A stretch of 64,000 nt of DNA from Epiperipatus broadwayi (taxonomy: Eukaryota > Onychophora > Udeonychophora > Euonychophora > Peripatidae), in the NCBI GenBank assembly GCA_028023455.1, contig JAQFVV010006245.1, positions 5,639,276 to 5,703,275 of the forward strand, read 5' to 3'. Shown here piece after piece: positions 47,806 through 59,880 of this stretch (position 1 is its first letter; each line of letters begins with the position of its first letter). Under the pieces are notes generated by a model. That model did not search any database and was not told the origin of the DNA. It saw nothing but the letters and a program-made list of their open reading frames with translations. The position numbers were made by a program, and so were the translations under genes.

Positions 47806-48120
47806 TCTGACCATACATCCACCTGATGGCACTGTTGCTTGCAAAAGCACAGAAATATGCCATTTACATGGCCCAACTTACATCCTCTAGAACAGTTCTG
47901 TTCATATTAGCCGTTATTAGGCATACACGCTCTTCGTGTCACTATGGAAATAGCGCACACATCATATATTGTTACCATAGGATGTGAGGGTATATGGAAT
48001 TCAACAGGTCATAAGTATTTTTATGTGCATTTGAATTAAGTATCTTGCACATTACCTGATGTACTATTATATACTAATAATTGTAATTCCATCACCCTGT
48101 TTTCCTTAACATGTTTGAAG
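47806..48120. repeat. Dispersed repeat, paralogue of the hAT target
   Basis: Uninterrupted copy of the repeat split by the hAT element at 14.4/17.4 kb (CACCTGATGGCACTGTTG, ATGCCATTTACATGGCC, GATGTGAGGGTATATGGAAT). Its first 55 bases also resemble, inverted, 58205-58300, so this terminal sequence is shared with another element. Confidence 0.7.
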
Positions 48121-48599
48121 GTGAAAATAATTGCAAAAGTGTACATCATTGAAGCAATTCACAGTTTCAGTTTTTGTATATGTTATAACAATAAAAATTC
48201 ACTGATCTAATTGTTTTCTTTAACATGAAGTATAGTCTGCTAGATAAATTTCTCAAGTTCTACATGGGATTGGTACTATCATTAATGATTCTCTTATTTA
48301 GCTGCTAGCATATTTGGTGATTTGCATGCTGCAACTTCACTTCATTCTGATTGAAAGAATATTTTATGTCAAACAATGTATTTTAAGTTTAATTAATTAA
48401 TTAATAATAAATAAATAAAAATTACATCAAATACTCTAAATGTGAACGTATTCTCTTCTGAAAAAATCTGTCTTTGGAATACTTATCAGTAAAACAGAAA
48501 TATATTATTTTTTAATATAATGCTAATCTTTAAACCTTCCAATAATATTTTGGAAAAAATATATCAAAAATGATTTTTAAAAATTGTTATAGATTTTAT
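48121..48599. other. AT-rich intron sequence
   Basis: No feature recognised. Confidence 0.35.
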
Positions 48600-49215
48600 A
48601 ATTTTGAAATTATTAAAGTGGAAGTCAACCTCCAATTAAGTGCTATTTCTTAAATATTATAAATCTCTGCGCACTCGCCCACATGTAAGAGTTTAAAAAA
48701 TTTAGTGAATCACTTAAGTTTAGAGTGTATTTCTATATACACCAATTCTCACTGACCATGCTTAAATCAGAGCTTGAGTCTATAGTGTGCCTGATGTTAT
48801 AATCAAATATTGAATTGTACAAATTTAGTTAAGTTATCGAGGTTGACTTCTACTTTAATAATTTCAAAATTTTCAGCACTATATAATAATAACTTTATAT
48901 TTATAACTCATATAAGTATTATCATAGATGGTTAAAATGAGAAACTGTCTTTCTCCTGTGATAATTTAATTAAATTTGTACAAGTCAATGTTTGATTATA
49001 GCATCAGGCACACAATAGACTCAAGCTGATTTAAGCATGGTCAGTGAAAGTTGGTGTGTGTAGAAATACACTCTAAACTTAAGTGATTCACTGAACTTTT
49101 TCAATTCTTACTGGCGGGCGAGTGTGTGGAGATTTATAATATTTAAGAAATAGCGCATTATCGAAGATTGAATTCCGCTTTAATAATTTCAAAATTTTCA
49201 GCACTATATAATATT
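48600..49215. mobile_element. Two MITE-like copies in inverted orientation
   Basis: Copy 1 (about 48602-48875) has the ends GAAATTATTAAAGTGGAAGT and ACTTCTACTTTAATAATTTC. Copy 2 (about 48920-49200) carries the same interior in reverse (AGTGATTCACTGAACTTTTT matching AAAAAATTTAGTGAATCACT; AAATACACTCTAAACTTAAG mirrored). Both are followed by AAAATTTTCAGCACTATATAAT. No coding frame. Confidence 0.8.
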
Positions 49216-49589
49216 AAATTTAGATTTTATAATTTTAAACTTTAGACTTTATTAATGTTTTACAATTCACAACAAAACATCACATGACTTCTGTCTGCTT
49301 ATTATTTTTAATTAGCGTATCTGATGTGATGTATTGTGATGTATTATGGCTTCTCCTTAAACGAAGTCAAGAATATCTCAGCAATTATGCCCAGATAAAC
49401 CTGTTAGGCACTTTATTTTACATCCCCCATTCTAAATTTACCCATAATCTGCTCTATTCCATTTCCACAACATAATCTTTGTCAACTCTATAACCTTTAT
49501 ATCTAAATCCCCCTTATCTTTTCCCAAACCCAGCATAAAAACCAATAATTCACTTTCTGTATAATCACTCTTTTCATCTAGTTCCCCTA
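49216..49589. other. AT-rich intron sequence
   Basis: No feature recognised. Confidence 0.35.
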
Positions 49590-49830
49590 CTCCAGTTCTG
49601 CCATCTTGTGTAAGTTTATGTAACTTATGTAATCAATAAATGCTAGATGTTTTTAATCCTTAGCAAATCCCTATCTAGTGCCGTCCTAATCATACTCTCA
49701 GACTAGTTTCTAGTTTACCACTTTCATCAGTGAAGAATTTGGATTTGAATTTAGTACATTTAAATTTTTTTTAGATCTAATGCACCTTTCCTCCAACAGC
49801 CATCATTTAACTTCTTTTTCTTCACTATCA
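49590..49830. mobile_element. Old family B copy
   Basis: Diverged unit with TGCCATCTTGTG, AATCAATAAATGC, CTAGTGCC, AGACTAGTTTCTAG and CTTTCATCAGTGAAGAATTTGG in family B order. Confidence 0.7.
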
Positions 49831-50529
49831 TCAATTAGAAATTCAAAAAAATATCTTAAAGTTGTATAACTCCATAAAAGAGATTCTACTTGTGTCAGAA
49901 AAGTGGCAAAAAAAAAAAGCGTTACTAATGAAATTTAGATGTTACGGCAGCCATTAGAAAAAGTAATATATATATAAAGTATAGCAATTGAAATTGAAAA
50001 CAAGAATTTTAAATAAATAAAAAGGACAGACTTTCACGAAGAATTTTTTGCTGATAAGTATAGAAATAAATATTTTCTACAAGTCTTTTTTGTGATTAAC
50101 TTAGAAAACAGTATCAATAGTATATAAATAGTATTTAATAACAATAGAATTATCTAAACTTTGCAGAAAATAAAATGGTCAAATTTTTAAATAAAAATTA
50201 ATACCATAATAACTTGAAGTATACTTCATTTTTATATTTAAAAAAAATAGGTTGATAAACAAATATTGACGACTTAGAATTTTATAATTAATTTTGACTG
50301 ATTTTCTACAAAACATATTTTATAATTCAAAAGTTTATTTTCAAAGGACACCATGCTCAATTGATAAAAAGAAGAAAATTGAGAGATTTGTGGGGAATTT
50401 TCCGACTCCAATTCCAAATATGTAATTTTTTTTTGTTTTACTACCAACGAACTCCAAAGATTTGTTAATCAGTGAATATTCATAAATAAAATATGATTCA
50501 TTAAATTATTTATTACTATAATTAGCGGG
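49831..50529. other. AT-rich intron sequence
   Basis: No feature recognised. Confidence 0.35.
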
Positions 50530-51070
50530 GATTTGAACACAGACTTTCAAGTTCCCTTTAGCTATTCATTCCATTTTATATAACTGATACATTTGACCGC
50601 ATACATGTGATAAAATAAATGATCTCCAATATACGTCTATATTTATTATTTGAATTATATGTCTGCATTCAAATGCCCCCCTAATGACATCTAAAGTTCA
50701 ATAACTACATTATACTTGTATTCAAATATTACAGATTCAGTCTGAATTCTGTCCATCTTTCTTCTGTGTATTTCAATGGACATATTAAGATCCTATATAT
50801 GAGGGATTAGAATGACTTAAAGTCAACATGGGTATGACAACAATATTGGCATCAACAAGGTCTCTAAGCATTAAGTTCATCATTAGATGTGTGCTAGTTC
50901 AATACAAAATATATACACTGGAGATCATTTATCTTTTTCACATGTATGTGGTCATGTGTATGAATTATATAAGATGGAGTGGATAGTTGAAGGGAGCTGG
51001 AAAGTTGTGTTCAAATCCTCTTTAAAAGTTCAGTATATACATTATATTTGTATTCAAATATTATTAGTTG
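50530..51070. mobile_element. Family C inverted pair
   Basis: A minus-sense start (GGGATTTGAACACAGACTTTC, 50527-50640) and a plus-sense unit (50880-51065, TTTATCTTTTTCACATGTATG, GTGTTCAAATCC) enclose the TGACTTAAAGTCAACATGGG block also found at 24090 and 24890. Confidence 0.7.
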
Positions 51071-51503
51071 TAAGTATATGTAAATAGCTTTTACATTTTA
51101 TTCACAAAGAAAAATTATGATTTATATAATTTTGACACCAATTCTTATTCAATATGTATGTATTTCAGTTCTGACACTAATTTCATTCAAAATGCCAAAT
51201 ATGGAATAAATAATTGATTATTATCAAGAATATCTTGACATCCTTAACAAAAATTGTTATAGCATTTTATTTTCAAAATCAATAGTTCTTTTCCTGAGAA
51301 TAACTATTTAAAAGTATGATACAAATGAATGTGTTTATAATATAATGCTAATCTATAACCTTTATAATAGTGTTATCAGAACTGATTTTGGAAAAAAACA
51401 AAGTATGAGATTTAATAATTTTATAGTTACAGCTTTAAACTATAGAACTTGAAAAAAAAAAACAATAATAAAGATCAGTTAAATATAAACAAACATAACT
51501 TAC

Positions 51504-51669
51504 TTGTTGGAAGGATTGTTAACCATTGCACTAGAAATATTTTGATCCATAAAGAACAGAAAAGACATAAGTAATCCAAGACCCATGCTACCAAAGATAG
51601 CACCAATAGTTAAAGTTGAGAAAGGAGCTATTTGGAAAAAGCTTTCATTGGAATAATAAAATGTCTCTG
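51504..51669 (-). CDS. slc4a11-like: SLC4A11-like transporter exon
   Basis: The exon starts after TTTTTTTTCCAG, a strong acceptor, with CAGAGACATTT, and ends CCAACAA before GTAAGT. It codes ETFYYSNESFFQIAPF, the helix IFGSMGLGLLMSFLFFMDQN and ISSAMVNNPSNK. The (F/V)xxDQNISSAxVN motif is a core SLC4 signature, and the preceding SxExPF and GAxGLGxLxSxLFF spacing matches SLC4A11. It begins needing one base from an upstream exon, which was not found with confidence, and ends two bases into a Lys codon. Confidence 0.93.
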
Positions 51670-51729
51670 CTGGAAAAAAAAATGTCACAAATTTATTATA
51701 AAAATATTGTAATTAAGTAAACAAAATAT

Positions 51730-51777
51730 AAAGGTCTGCATTTTTCATTATAATTATAGTGAAAAATGCAGACCTTT
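51730..51777. repeat. 48-bp palindrome 60 bases upstream of a transporter exon
   Basis: AAAGGTCTGCATTTTTCA and its inverse TGAAAAATGCAGACCTTT flank a short AT centre, with one mismatch. In the transporter pre-mRNA it would form a tight hairpin just before the acceptor region. Confidence 0.9.
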
Positions 51778-53540
51778 GTAAATGATAAAATTATTTAACT
51801 TAAAGAGGTTAGAATGGTAAATAAGATTGTGTATTAAAAAGATTGTTTAAAGAGAAAGGAGGACTGCTCATTTTAAAATGTTTCTGTGTTTTGCATTTCT
51901 AGGAACTTCACTCTTTAATATTAAAAACTCATTCAATATAAGAAACTCTGAATCATAATATTATATGTAGATATTAAGAGCCAGGATTTTAATATTGTTT
52001 CAGAAAAAGAACATTTGCTGTTATTTGCCTAAATATTATTTTATATAAATACTAATAGAATAGTAAACCAATCAATAAATATTATGAAAGAAACAGTGAT
52101 AGCAAAGAAACGAAATAAATTTAAAAAAAAAATAAAGCCACATGTAATTTGGTATGTCTTTTCAGAAGAGGATAGTCTTAGTAAAAAATGTAATTTTTAT
52201 TTATTAGAAAAAAAAAAAATTTCTTTTCTGTACCTAAAAAAAAAAGTTAGGTCCAAATTATCTGTTTAATTAAACATAGCCTTTTTTTTTAAGGATTTTA
52301 ACAACGACCAGTTTAAATACTTACCAGAAGATTTTAGTGAAAGGTAGAGTTTGAATACAATTCTGTTGAGGATTTCAATTGGAACTCAGAGACTATTTTA
52401 AAGCTATATGTAATATGCCAAAAAAAAACAACTATATTATTTATTTATCATATGGACAAATGCTCAGGAAGGTGGGAAATATTTGACACTCATTTAAATG
52501 GCTGGATAAAATCTTTTCTTTTATTATATCAGGAATTAATCCTAGAAATTTTAGGCTATAGCCATTCACTCTTATGTCTAAACTATTTTTGGGTAAGCAA
52601 TCTTCTATGTAATGTGCTCCAAATATTGCTTACAAAATAACAATGAGTTCTACATAGTTGATAAGTATATTTATTGACTTCTTAGGCACTATAAATAAGC
52701 CACATTGGGAATAAATCTGTGATGGTAAGATTCAAATGATATCATAAGAATTTTACTTTTCTTTATTCTTAACTGAATTGGAATATTTTTTTGAGAAGAA
52801 TGAGAAGGAAATGAAAGAGTTGAAATAATAGCAAATCAGCATGAGTACAATTTGTTATCAATGTAGATTTAGCTTTTATATATTAAGTTAGATTTTTAGT
52901 AGAAGAATTTATAGAGAATATTAAAAATGCCTTCTTATGACAAATAAAAAGGCACTGATAATAAAATAAAAAAAAAGTAGAGCTAATAAGAATAAAGATT
53001 CAGATACAAAAACATTTGTTAAGTAATTAAATTATATAGACATCTTGAAATGGATTGGTATCATGCTAAACAACATAGGAAATGTGCAATTTTAATTGGT
53101 GTATATATATTTAAAGTAAAGGAAAAGAAGAAATGAGTATAATAAAAATTTCATTCTATAAATATTTAAAATAAAGTCTGGAATGACTTAAAAATATTGA
53201 TTAAGTAATAATATTTTTTGATATTTTTGAAATTCTGAATTATTTGAAATTGTTCGCTTAAAAAAACGCTCTATTTGACACAAATATTTTATTTATTTTG
53301 ATTTTAACAAAAATCTAAATCTTTAATCTAAGAAAGAAAAAAACTATTTTGATCTAAGCAAAGATGTTTAAAAAATATGATATTACAAAATTTAGTTCTA
53401 ATAATGTTTTACATAAAGAATTAAGAAATAATTTTTAATTAAATAATTTACAATATATTTTTGGTTTTGATGTATATAAGTTACAATTTAGTTATAATCT
53501 TGGCGTTTTTATTAATAAAGAAACAAAAAACTTACCCTCA
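51778..53540. other. AT-rich intron sequence
   Basis: No confident feature. Open frames at 52084-52269 and 52452-52640 are low-complexity or show no motif. Confidence 0.35.
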
Positions 53541-53708
53541 GCCTGTTTATAAATTGCCATAATATAAATATAAATACTGGAATGAGTTTAACTGAAAAAT
53601 AGACAACTTCAAAAAGAAGAACAGTTTCTACTGATCTCCACACTGATGAAGTCACTTCCTCTGTGACATAATAGACCAATATGTATGTCACAGATATTTC
53701 TTGCTATA
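53541..53708 (-). CDS. Candidate upstream SLC4A11-like exon (tentative)
   Basis: On the minus strand, a TATAG acceptor followed by CAAGAAATATC opens a 56-codon frame ending CTGAGG before GTAAGT. It contains EEVTSSVW and a hydrophobic helix VKLIPVFIFILWQF. The Glu-Glu-Val and following helix faintly resemble the TEEI... segment ahead of a helix in SLC4 proteins, but the phase-0 end does not fit the next confident exon (which needs phase 1), so another exon or a different explanation is required. Confidence 0.25.
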
Positions 53709-54890
53709 CTAAGTTTCAAAAGATTATAAGTGCTGAGCTGAAATAGCAATCACAGCATCATATATATGTTAATTAGGACATGACATACCAGCCATCTAAA
53801 TGCAAAGCCAGCCTACTGATAGATTTCCATAGCTCATATTAAATTATGATAGACATTTATAAAAGTATATATAGAAAAAACCTCTAGTGCATATGTATGG
53901 ATGAACAGATTTGATACATGTATATATTAGTATATACATACTATACTTAAAGATGCAAGAATCCAACTGTTGAGAAAGTTTACATATATATTATGTATAT
54001 TAGTAGCCCACAATGCTAAAGAATGAAGAAAAATCTATTACCTGATTTATTTCACTGATAAGGAACATTTTTTATAACCGAAGGTAAACAACTTTTGAAT
54101 AAAATAGAAGCAACTGGCCAAGGAATTAATAAAAAAAAAAGAGAGAGGGCTATTAATGGAAATGAGAAAACCTGAAGGCTGCAATTTTTCAAGAACAGAA
54201 AAAAAAAAGCCAAAGGTCTTTAAGTCACCAGAGAAAGAACTTTGAAGCAAACATTCAGAAAGGTGAAGTGATGTTTCTTTATTTTAAAACCTTTTGTTTA
54301 CAATTTAAGAATGATCAGATAATAAAAAAAAAGGTTTGCAATGTAAAAATACTGTAATTAAAATTAATTGTTGAAGTATCTTTATACTGAAATACGTATA
54401 TGACTATTAAATGTATTTTTTTTTAATTATTTATATATTGTTAAAATAGAAAAATAATAACCTGCATAATAAATGTAATTATTTATTGAAATATTTTATA
54501 AGTATTAGTTTGCATATACATAGCTGTGTACTATCTTAATATTATTATCAAAACGATTTGACCTATTAAATTTAAGATGGATAATAATTAATAACCGGGA
54601 TATTTTGTATAAACTACAATTTAAATATTATTAAACATTGATTGTTTTGTTTTTCAATTTTGTAAAATAATATCTGCTATTTTAATTAAATCAAAGTTTA
54701 AAATAATCTATTTATTACTTTCAAATGCCTTTATTTGTGCCTCAAGACGATTCAAGAGGCAATCAACAAGAATCATTACAAAGAAATTTAGGGAGTGTCG
54801 GTGCGTGTCAAGCGCATCCGCACCCATACACTTGATTCAATGCATATGATTTTGAACATTCAAGTATAAATGTATGGATAGGTGAGTGGG
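53709..54890. other. AT-rich sequence with a short GC-richer islet
   Basis: At 54725-54823 a 32-codon ATG frame (MPLFVPQDDSRGNQQESLQR...) is distinctly less AT-rich than its surroundings. No function recognised. Confidence 0.3.
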
Positions 54891-54933
54891 ATATTCCAAT
54901 AATATAAATAATCTATTTATATTATTGGAATAT
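54891..54933. repeat. Perfect 20-bp stem hairpin
   Basis: ATATTCCAATAATATAAATA, three loop bases, then the exact inverse. Probably a small foldback. Confidence 0.95.
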
Positions 54934-57238
54934 TTTTCAGACCTTTCATTTTGTTCCTTTATTGTTATTATTTTACTTCTAATTAATTTAGAAAATATAT
55001 TCATGATTATTTTAAATTATTACAATGAACTTAATTAATGCTAATGTAAATTAAATATGATAATCTTGTTTACATGTAATCATCAGGATCCTTATGATCC
55101 CAAGTTATCTATAGACATTATATAATGATATGACATATGTATATGTAAATATATGTATATAATTCTCTTTAGAATTATTTGGATAGTGGTACTGTAGGAA
55201 AGTCACTTTTAAGATGTAATACTTTGCTTTGTTATGATAACTAGTTTATTTTTGGTTAGTATATTTTTAGTATCAGATAGTTCTGAACATTGACAAAGAT
55301 CAGCATCGATATAATGGCTTAGAACTTTTTAATATATATTTATTTTCATAATTATTTTAGCAGCCAAGTAAGTATATACAAGTAGCAAGAAATATTGATA
55401 TTTGTCTTTTATAATATTATGCCTTATAATGAACTTAAGATTTTATAGCATGTTTTTTTTAAATATAATCACAAAGAATGATAATTAATTATTGGTAATA
55501 CTATGTTTACTGCTTATAGTTATTTCTGATGATAATATACTGATTTTTACTGTTTTCTAATTGTATTCAGTAAAAATATTTGAGAGTTGATTATTATTAT
55601 ATATTTCCATTTAAATCAATCCCTTACCATCACCCACCCACACACACGCACACACTCACACACACACATATATATATATTGATTTTATATATTAAATTTA
55701 CTTCTTTAATAATTATTCATTTATAGAGTTTGTTATTTTTTAAAATAAAATTATTTTTAAAAATGTTATAGATCTGTTTATGAAAAAAAAACCTAAATAA
55801 ATAATTATAGAGTGAGAAGTAAACAACGAAAATTCATATTTGTCTTTAAAAAATGGAGAAATATACTTATTTCAGTATTTAATTAATGGAGGTAAAAAAT
55901 ATCTGGGAATTAATGTTGAGAAAAATAGTTAAAAAAAAAAAAAAAGGATTTGATTAAAAGTTTGGCATTATGAGGGGTGTAGAATTATTTGGAAAAGAGT
56001 ATTGGTGTCTGTGATATTATTGACCTTCAAGAAATTTATAGATAAAGTACAAAAAAAAAAAATAGGTAGTATGCATTGAGTGGTAAGTAAAGTTGTAAGC
56101 AACAAATGAGACTATTCAAGTGAATTTGAACAGAGCTCTTTTAATAAATTTAAAATGTTTGGAAAGTTATAATATATGAATGAAAATAGACTAATAAAAT
56201 AATGTTTAATAGGAACGTGTGGAAAGGGTAACAAATATGTTGGACAAGCCCAGTTTTACAATATGCAATGTTAATAAACAAGTAATTTATTTTTATATAT
56301 TTATATGTGTAAAGAATATATGACTGAGACATAATTATGACAGTGAGGAAAAAAGATAGATTAATTGGTTGCAAAAAAAAGTTAGATATGAAAAAAATTG
56401 ACTGTTATATCAGAATAAAAATTATATAAAATATGAAAAAATAAAATAATAATCATAAAGAAAATTTATTCTTACTGAAAAGTAAAAATGGAATATGAAT
56501 TTGGATTGTAAAAGTAGTTTATATGGAGATGAAAGAGAAAATATTGAAAACTTAATTTTGTTTGTAGAATATGAAAAGAGAATTAGAGTAAATTGTATGG
56601 AGATTGGGAAATATTTAAAGGTAAAGGGAGTAAAAACGATAAAGATTTTCTTATTTTTTGTTTAAGTCTTAAGAAAATATAAGCACAGTAAGGCAAAAAC
56701 TATTGAACAGCTTTTATTATAATGGGATAGGAAGGGAGAGGGAAGACCTATAGTTAAAAAAATAATTGAGTAATAAGGAATAAAAAGGAGATAAGATTTG
56801 TGTGTAATGAAAGAGGTTTAAAGGAAAGAATATTTAGCCTGACTCGGGACACTTAACCTATACATGGATATTTGTTTAAGGGGAGCTATTTTACATCACA
56901 TCATAAAAATTTTTTTTATTCTTAGTTGAAAGAAAAGAACATTTCAATTCTTAAAATAATTTAAATGTTACGATATGGATATATATATATTATCATAATT
57001 TAATCAAAATAAAAATATTTTCTTAAGTAACATTTTTTTAAAATAATATAATAAATGTACAGAAGTTATATATGTAGGAAAGAACAAGTTTTAAGTGAAG
57101 CACTAGAAGTAAATTAAATTTAAAATTTAACATAATTAAAATTGAATGTTTAAGCACAATAGAGTAATAAAAACATTAAAATTAATTTAAAAATCAAGTT
57201 TAAAAAATTTAATTTATTGTTTCAATGTAAACATTTAA
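54934..57238. other. AT-rich non-coding DNA
   Basis: Only a (CA)n-(TA)n microsatellite at about 55635-55679 stands out. No gene recognised. Confidence 0.45.
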
Positions 57239-58316
57239 GTTGTTTTCTCTTAGCATGTTGAAAACGCTTGAGGGCGTAATTTCTATGTAAACAAACAATT
57301 ATAATGTTACTGGGCCATTGTTCTTTTTTTTTTTTTCAACTTCATAGTGCTTTTTTTGATTTACAATAAAATCATAAATAATGAAATTTATCTAAAATAA
57401 ATAAAAAATAAATTGGATAAACCTTTTTTTTTAATTTTTATTTTTCTAAGTCTGAGTTCGAATCCCGCCTATATTACATATATAAATGCAGGTTTAAGCC
57501 TGCACAATGTATTAAAATGAAATTTGTAATTTTATTCTAAAATAACTTTTAACAAGAATAAAAACAAATAAAAACAATATCATGGCGATGCAAATCAAAT
57601 TTTAACATGAAGAAAAATAAATAATTTCTCCAAAACAGAAACATCGTGGCCACGCAAATATAATTGTTAATTTTAACAAGAATAAAAAGAAATAATTTCT
57701 CCAAAACAACATTGTGGCTATGCAAATATAATTTGTAATTTTAATAAGAATAAAAAGAAAAAATTTATTCAAAACAACATCGTGGCCAAATATAAAGCCG
57801 GTATTTTCGATTGGTCTCACGATTAATCTCATGCAAACATGAATGTTAGCATGATTTCATAAAAATCATGCTTACACCTCCTCTTTGACAATTGATTAAA
57901 GTGTCACCCTTGTCTAGAGAAGCGGGGCAAAGTTTCCACAATTTTCATTACCTCATACTACATCATTGGATTTGGAAAATAATGACTTGGGCATGCAAAT
58001 TTGAAGACTTTTGACAGTCTCAATTACAGATACCCTCACAAAATACCATAGCAAAATTTAAAATGGGATTGTTCATTTAAACTGCATAACACAAAGTTTA
58101 CCGTAAGTGGCGGCGTCCTCTGTGGCAGAATAAATGTCCTATTTTAGTGCTGTAGCATAGAAATAGGCACCGAAGACAAGTAAATGGACTGATTTCTATG
58201 CTTAACCACTGGAATAGAATGTTATATAGTGGCGTGGCCACTTAAATGGCATATTTCTGTGCATTTGCATACAAATTATGCCCTCAAGTGGTTTCAACAC
58301 GCTAAGAGAAAACAAC
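57239..58316. mobile_element. Terminal-inverted-repeat element with internal minisatellite
   Basis: GTTGTTTTCTCTTAGC at 57239 is inverted at the right end (58301-58316). The match continues for about 49 bases with roughly five differences (TGTTGAAA, CTTGAGGGC). The interior holds a 65-bp-class minisatellite and no transposase. No clear target duplication was found. The right inner part resembles the 47.8 kb repeat in opposite sense. Confidence 0.8.
57545..57790. repeat. Minisatellite, 62-68 bp period, about 3.5 copies
   Basis: The anchor CATCGTGGCCACGCAAAT and variants start at 57579, 57641, 57709 and 57777. Units also share AACAAGAATAAAAA and AATTTCTCCAAAAC. Confidence 0.9.
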
Positions 58317-59035
58317 CAAAATCTAATATGCATAGAGAACTTGTTTTATATGCATTTTGAGTGAATGCTTAGGCACATGAAATTATATCAACTATATAAT
58401 TGATTATATATTGATATTCTGACAGAATAAAATTGGTATAAATATATTGGCTGACGATTTATATAATATTATATTTGTTGATATAAATAAGATATATATC
58501 TATCTGTCAAATAGTAAAGAAAAAAAATTAGATTTTTATAGTTTCATATGCTATAATTCAAATACATATATTTGGGAGTACCGGATTTACATATATGTAA
58601 AAAACAAAGGATTAAATAATAAAGTCCAGTTTCTGTTTCTTTTAAACACAACTCAATCATTTAAAGAGGATATCATTTCTTATATGGGATATCTTCATTG
58701 TTCCTTACTACCTTCTATCCCTTTTCATAACTGACTATATAAAAGTCTTTAGAATATAAATCTTTCATTATCATGTACCAGACCACATAAAAATAAATGA
58801 CTCAGCATAAAATATATTTTAGAAAATAAAAATTATATCTTGTTCAGTGTTTTAATTTAATAAAAATGTAATATTTATTAGATAGAAAATAACAATATAA
58901 TAAATAAATACAATTTAGCATAAAATATATTAAATAAACATATTAGTATTAGTAATTGAAAGATACACATACATAGCATCCAGATTTACAACTTAAATTA
59001 AAATTTCTTTATTATCTGGCCAGTAGGAAGTAGGT
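58317..59035. other. AT-rich non-coding DNA
   Basis: A 95-residue frame at 58447-58734 has no recognisable motif. Confidence 0.35.
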
Positions 59036-59880
59036 GTGGGTGATGCCATGGCTTCATACTGGAAATCAATTTATAATTACACAGACATTTGTGTATTAGT
59101 AAAATGGGAAGTTAAGGAAGTGAAAGTAAATGGAGATTATTTAAGTCATCTAGATTTTGCAGATGATGTAGTTATTTCTGAAAATAATGCTTTAGAGTTT
59201 CAAGAAATGTTACAAGATTTATCAAATGAAAGTAAGAAAGTAGGATTAAAAGTAAATGTTAAAAGAAACAAAGTAATGTTCAATGCATTTTCTCAAAAGA
59301 TAAAAATAAAGATTGATAATTATGAGTTAGAAGAAATTAACAATTATAAATACCTTGATCATATTATTATTACTGATGGAAATATAATGGATGAAATTAA
59401 TCATAGAATTAAACTTGGAGTGTATTTTGTAGTAATAACTTAATATTAAAAGTAAATATGTCTATGTGTTTGAAAAGGAAGATTTTTAATAAATGTGTTT
59501 TACCAGCTTTTACCTATGGATTTGAGACTTGGACACTTAAAAAAAGAGCAATACAGAGACTTCAGACCATTAAATGAAGTATTGAGAAAAGCATGATAGT
59601 AATAACAAATCAAAAATGAAATACATGGGTGAGAGAAGCTGAAGTGGAATTGGGCTGGACATATTGCTAGAAGAGATGATAATAGATGACCAGTTGAAAT
59701 CTTAAACTGGATTTTAAGTCATTGTAAAAGACCTAGAAAAAACCACATGTGTGCTGAATGGGTGAAATAAGGAAGTGTGCTGGAATAATGTGGAGAAGAA
59801 AGGCTAGAGATTGGACAAGATGGATTGAACTCGCAGAGACCATCCTGCAATAAATCGAAAATGATTGAAAATGATAGTAA
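59036..59880 (+). pseudogene. Decayed RTE-like LINE, RT motif C to C-terminus
   Basis: The open 135-codon part (no ATG start; the frame begins at a GTG) has VKVNGDYLSHLDFADDVVIS, with the catalytic FADD pair intact, then ESKKVGLKVN and YKYLDHIIITDGNIMDEI. After a frame change comes MCLKRKIFNKCVLPAFTYG and ETWTLKK, then a stop-ridden tail to about 59880. This order is that of RTE-type elements often annotated as craniofacial-development-protein-2-like. The element is 5'-truncated, as usual for LINEs. Confidence 0.85.

Larger units (their letters stand above)
12168..51669 (-). other. SLC4A11-like transporter gene span (3' portion, minus strand)
   Basis: Four exons (51504-51669, 40882-41055, 28954-29149, 13068-13237) join in compatible phases with GT/AG borders. 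They give the C-terminal transmembrane half of an SLC4 bicarbonate-transporter-family protein. The order of motifs and the [15 protein letters not shown] block favour the SLC4A11 branch (borate, NH3/H+ or H+/OH- transport in studied members) over anion exchangers or Na-bicarbonate cotransporters. The introns of about 10, 12 and 16 kb contain nearly all the mobile elements in this window. The cytoplasmic N-terminus and the first transmembrane helices were not found. Confidence 0.8.

Noticed and set aside
52325-52362. 38-base minus-strand micro-exon (GTAAG donor, CAACAG acceptor) whose phase fits the 51504-51669 exon
   Set aside because: The encoded residues do not resemble the expected SLC4A11 segment, and short phase-matching exons are easy to find by chance.
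58447-58734. 95-codon plus-strand frame
   Set aside because: AT-rich, low complexity (Ile/Tyr/Asn/Lys), and no recognisable domain or splice context.
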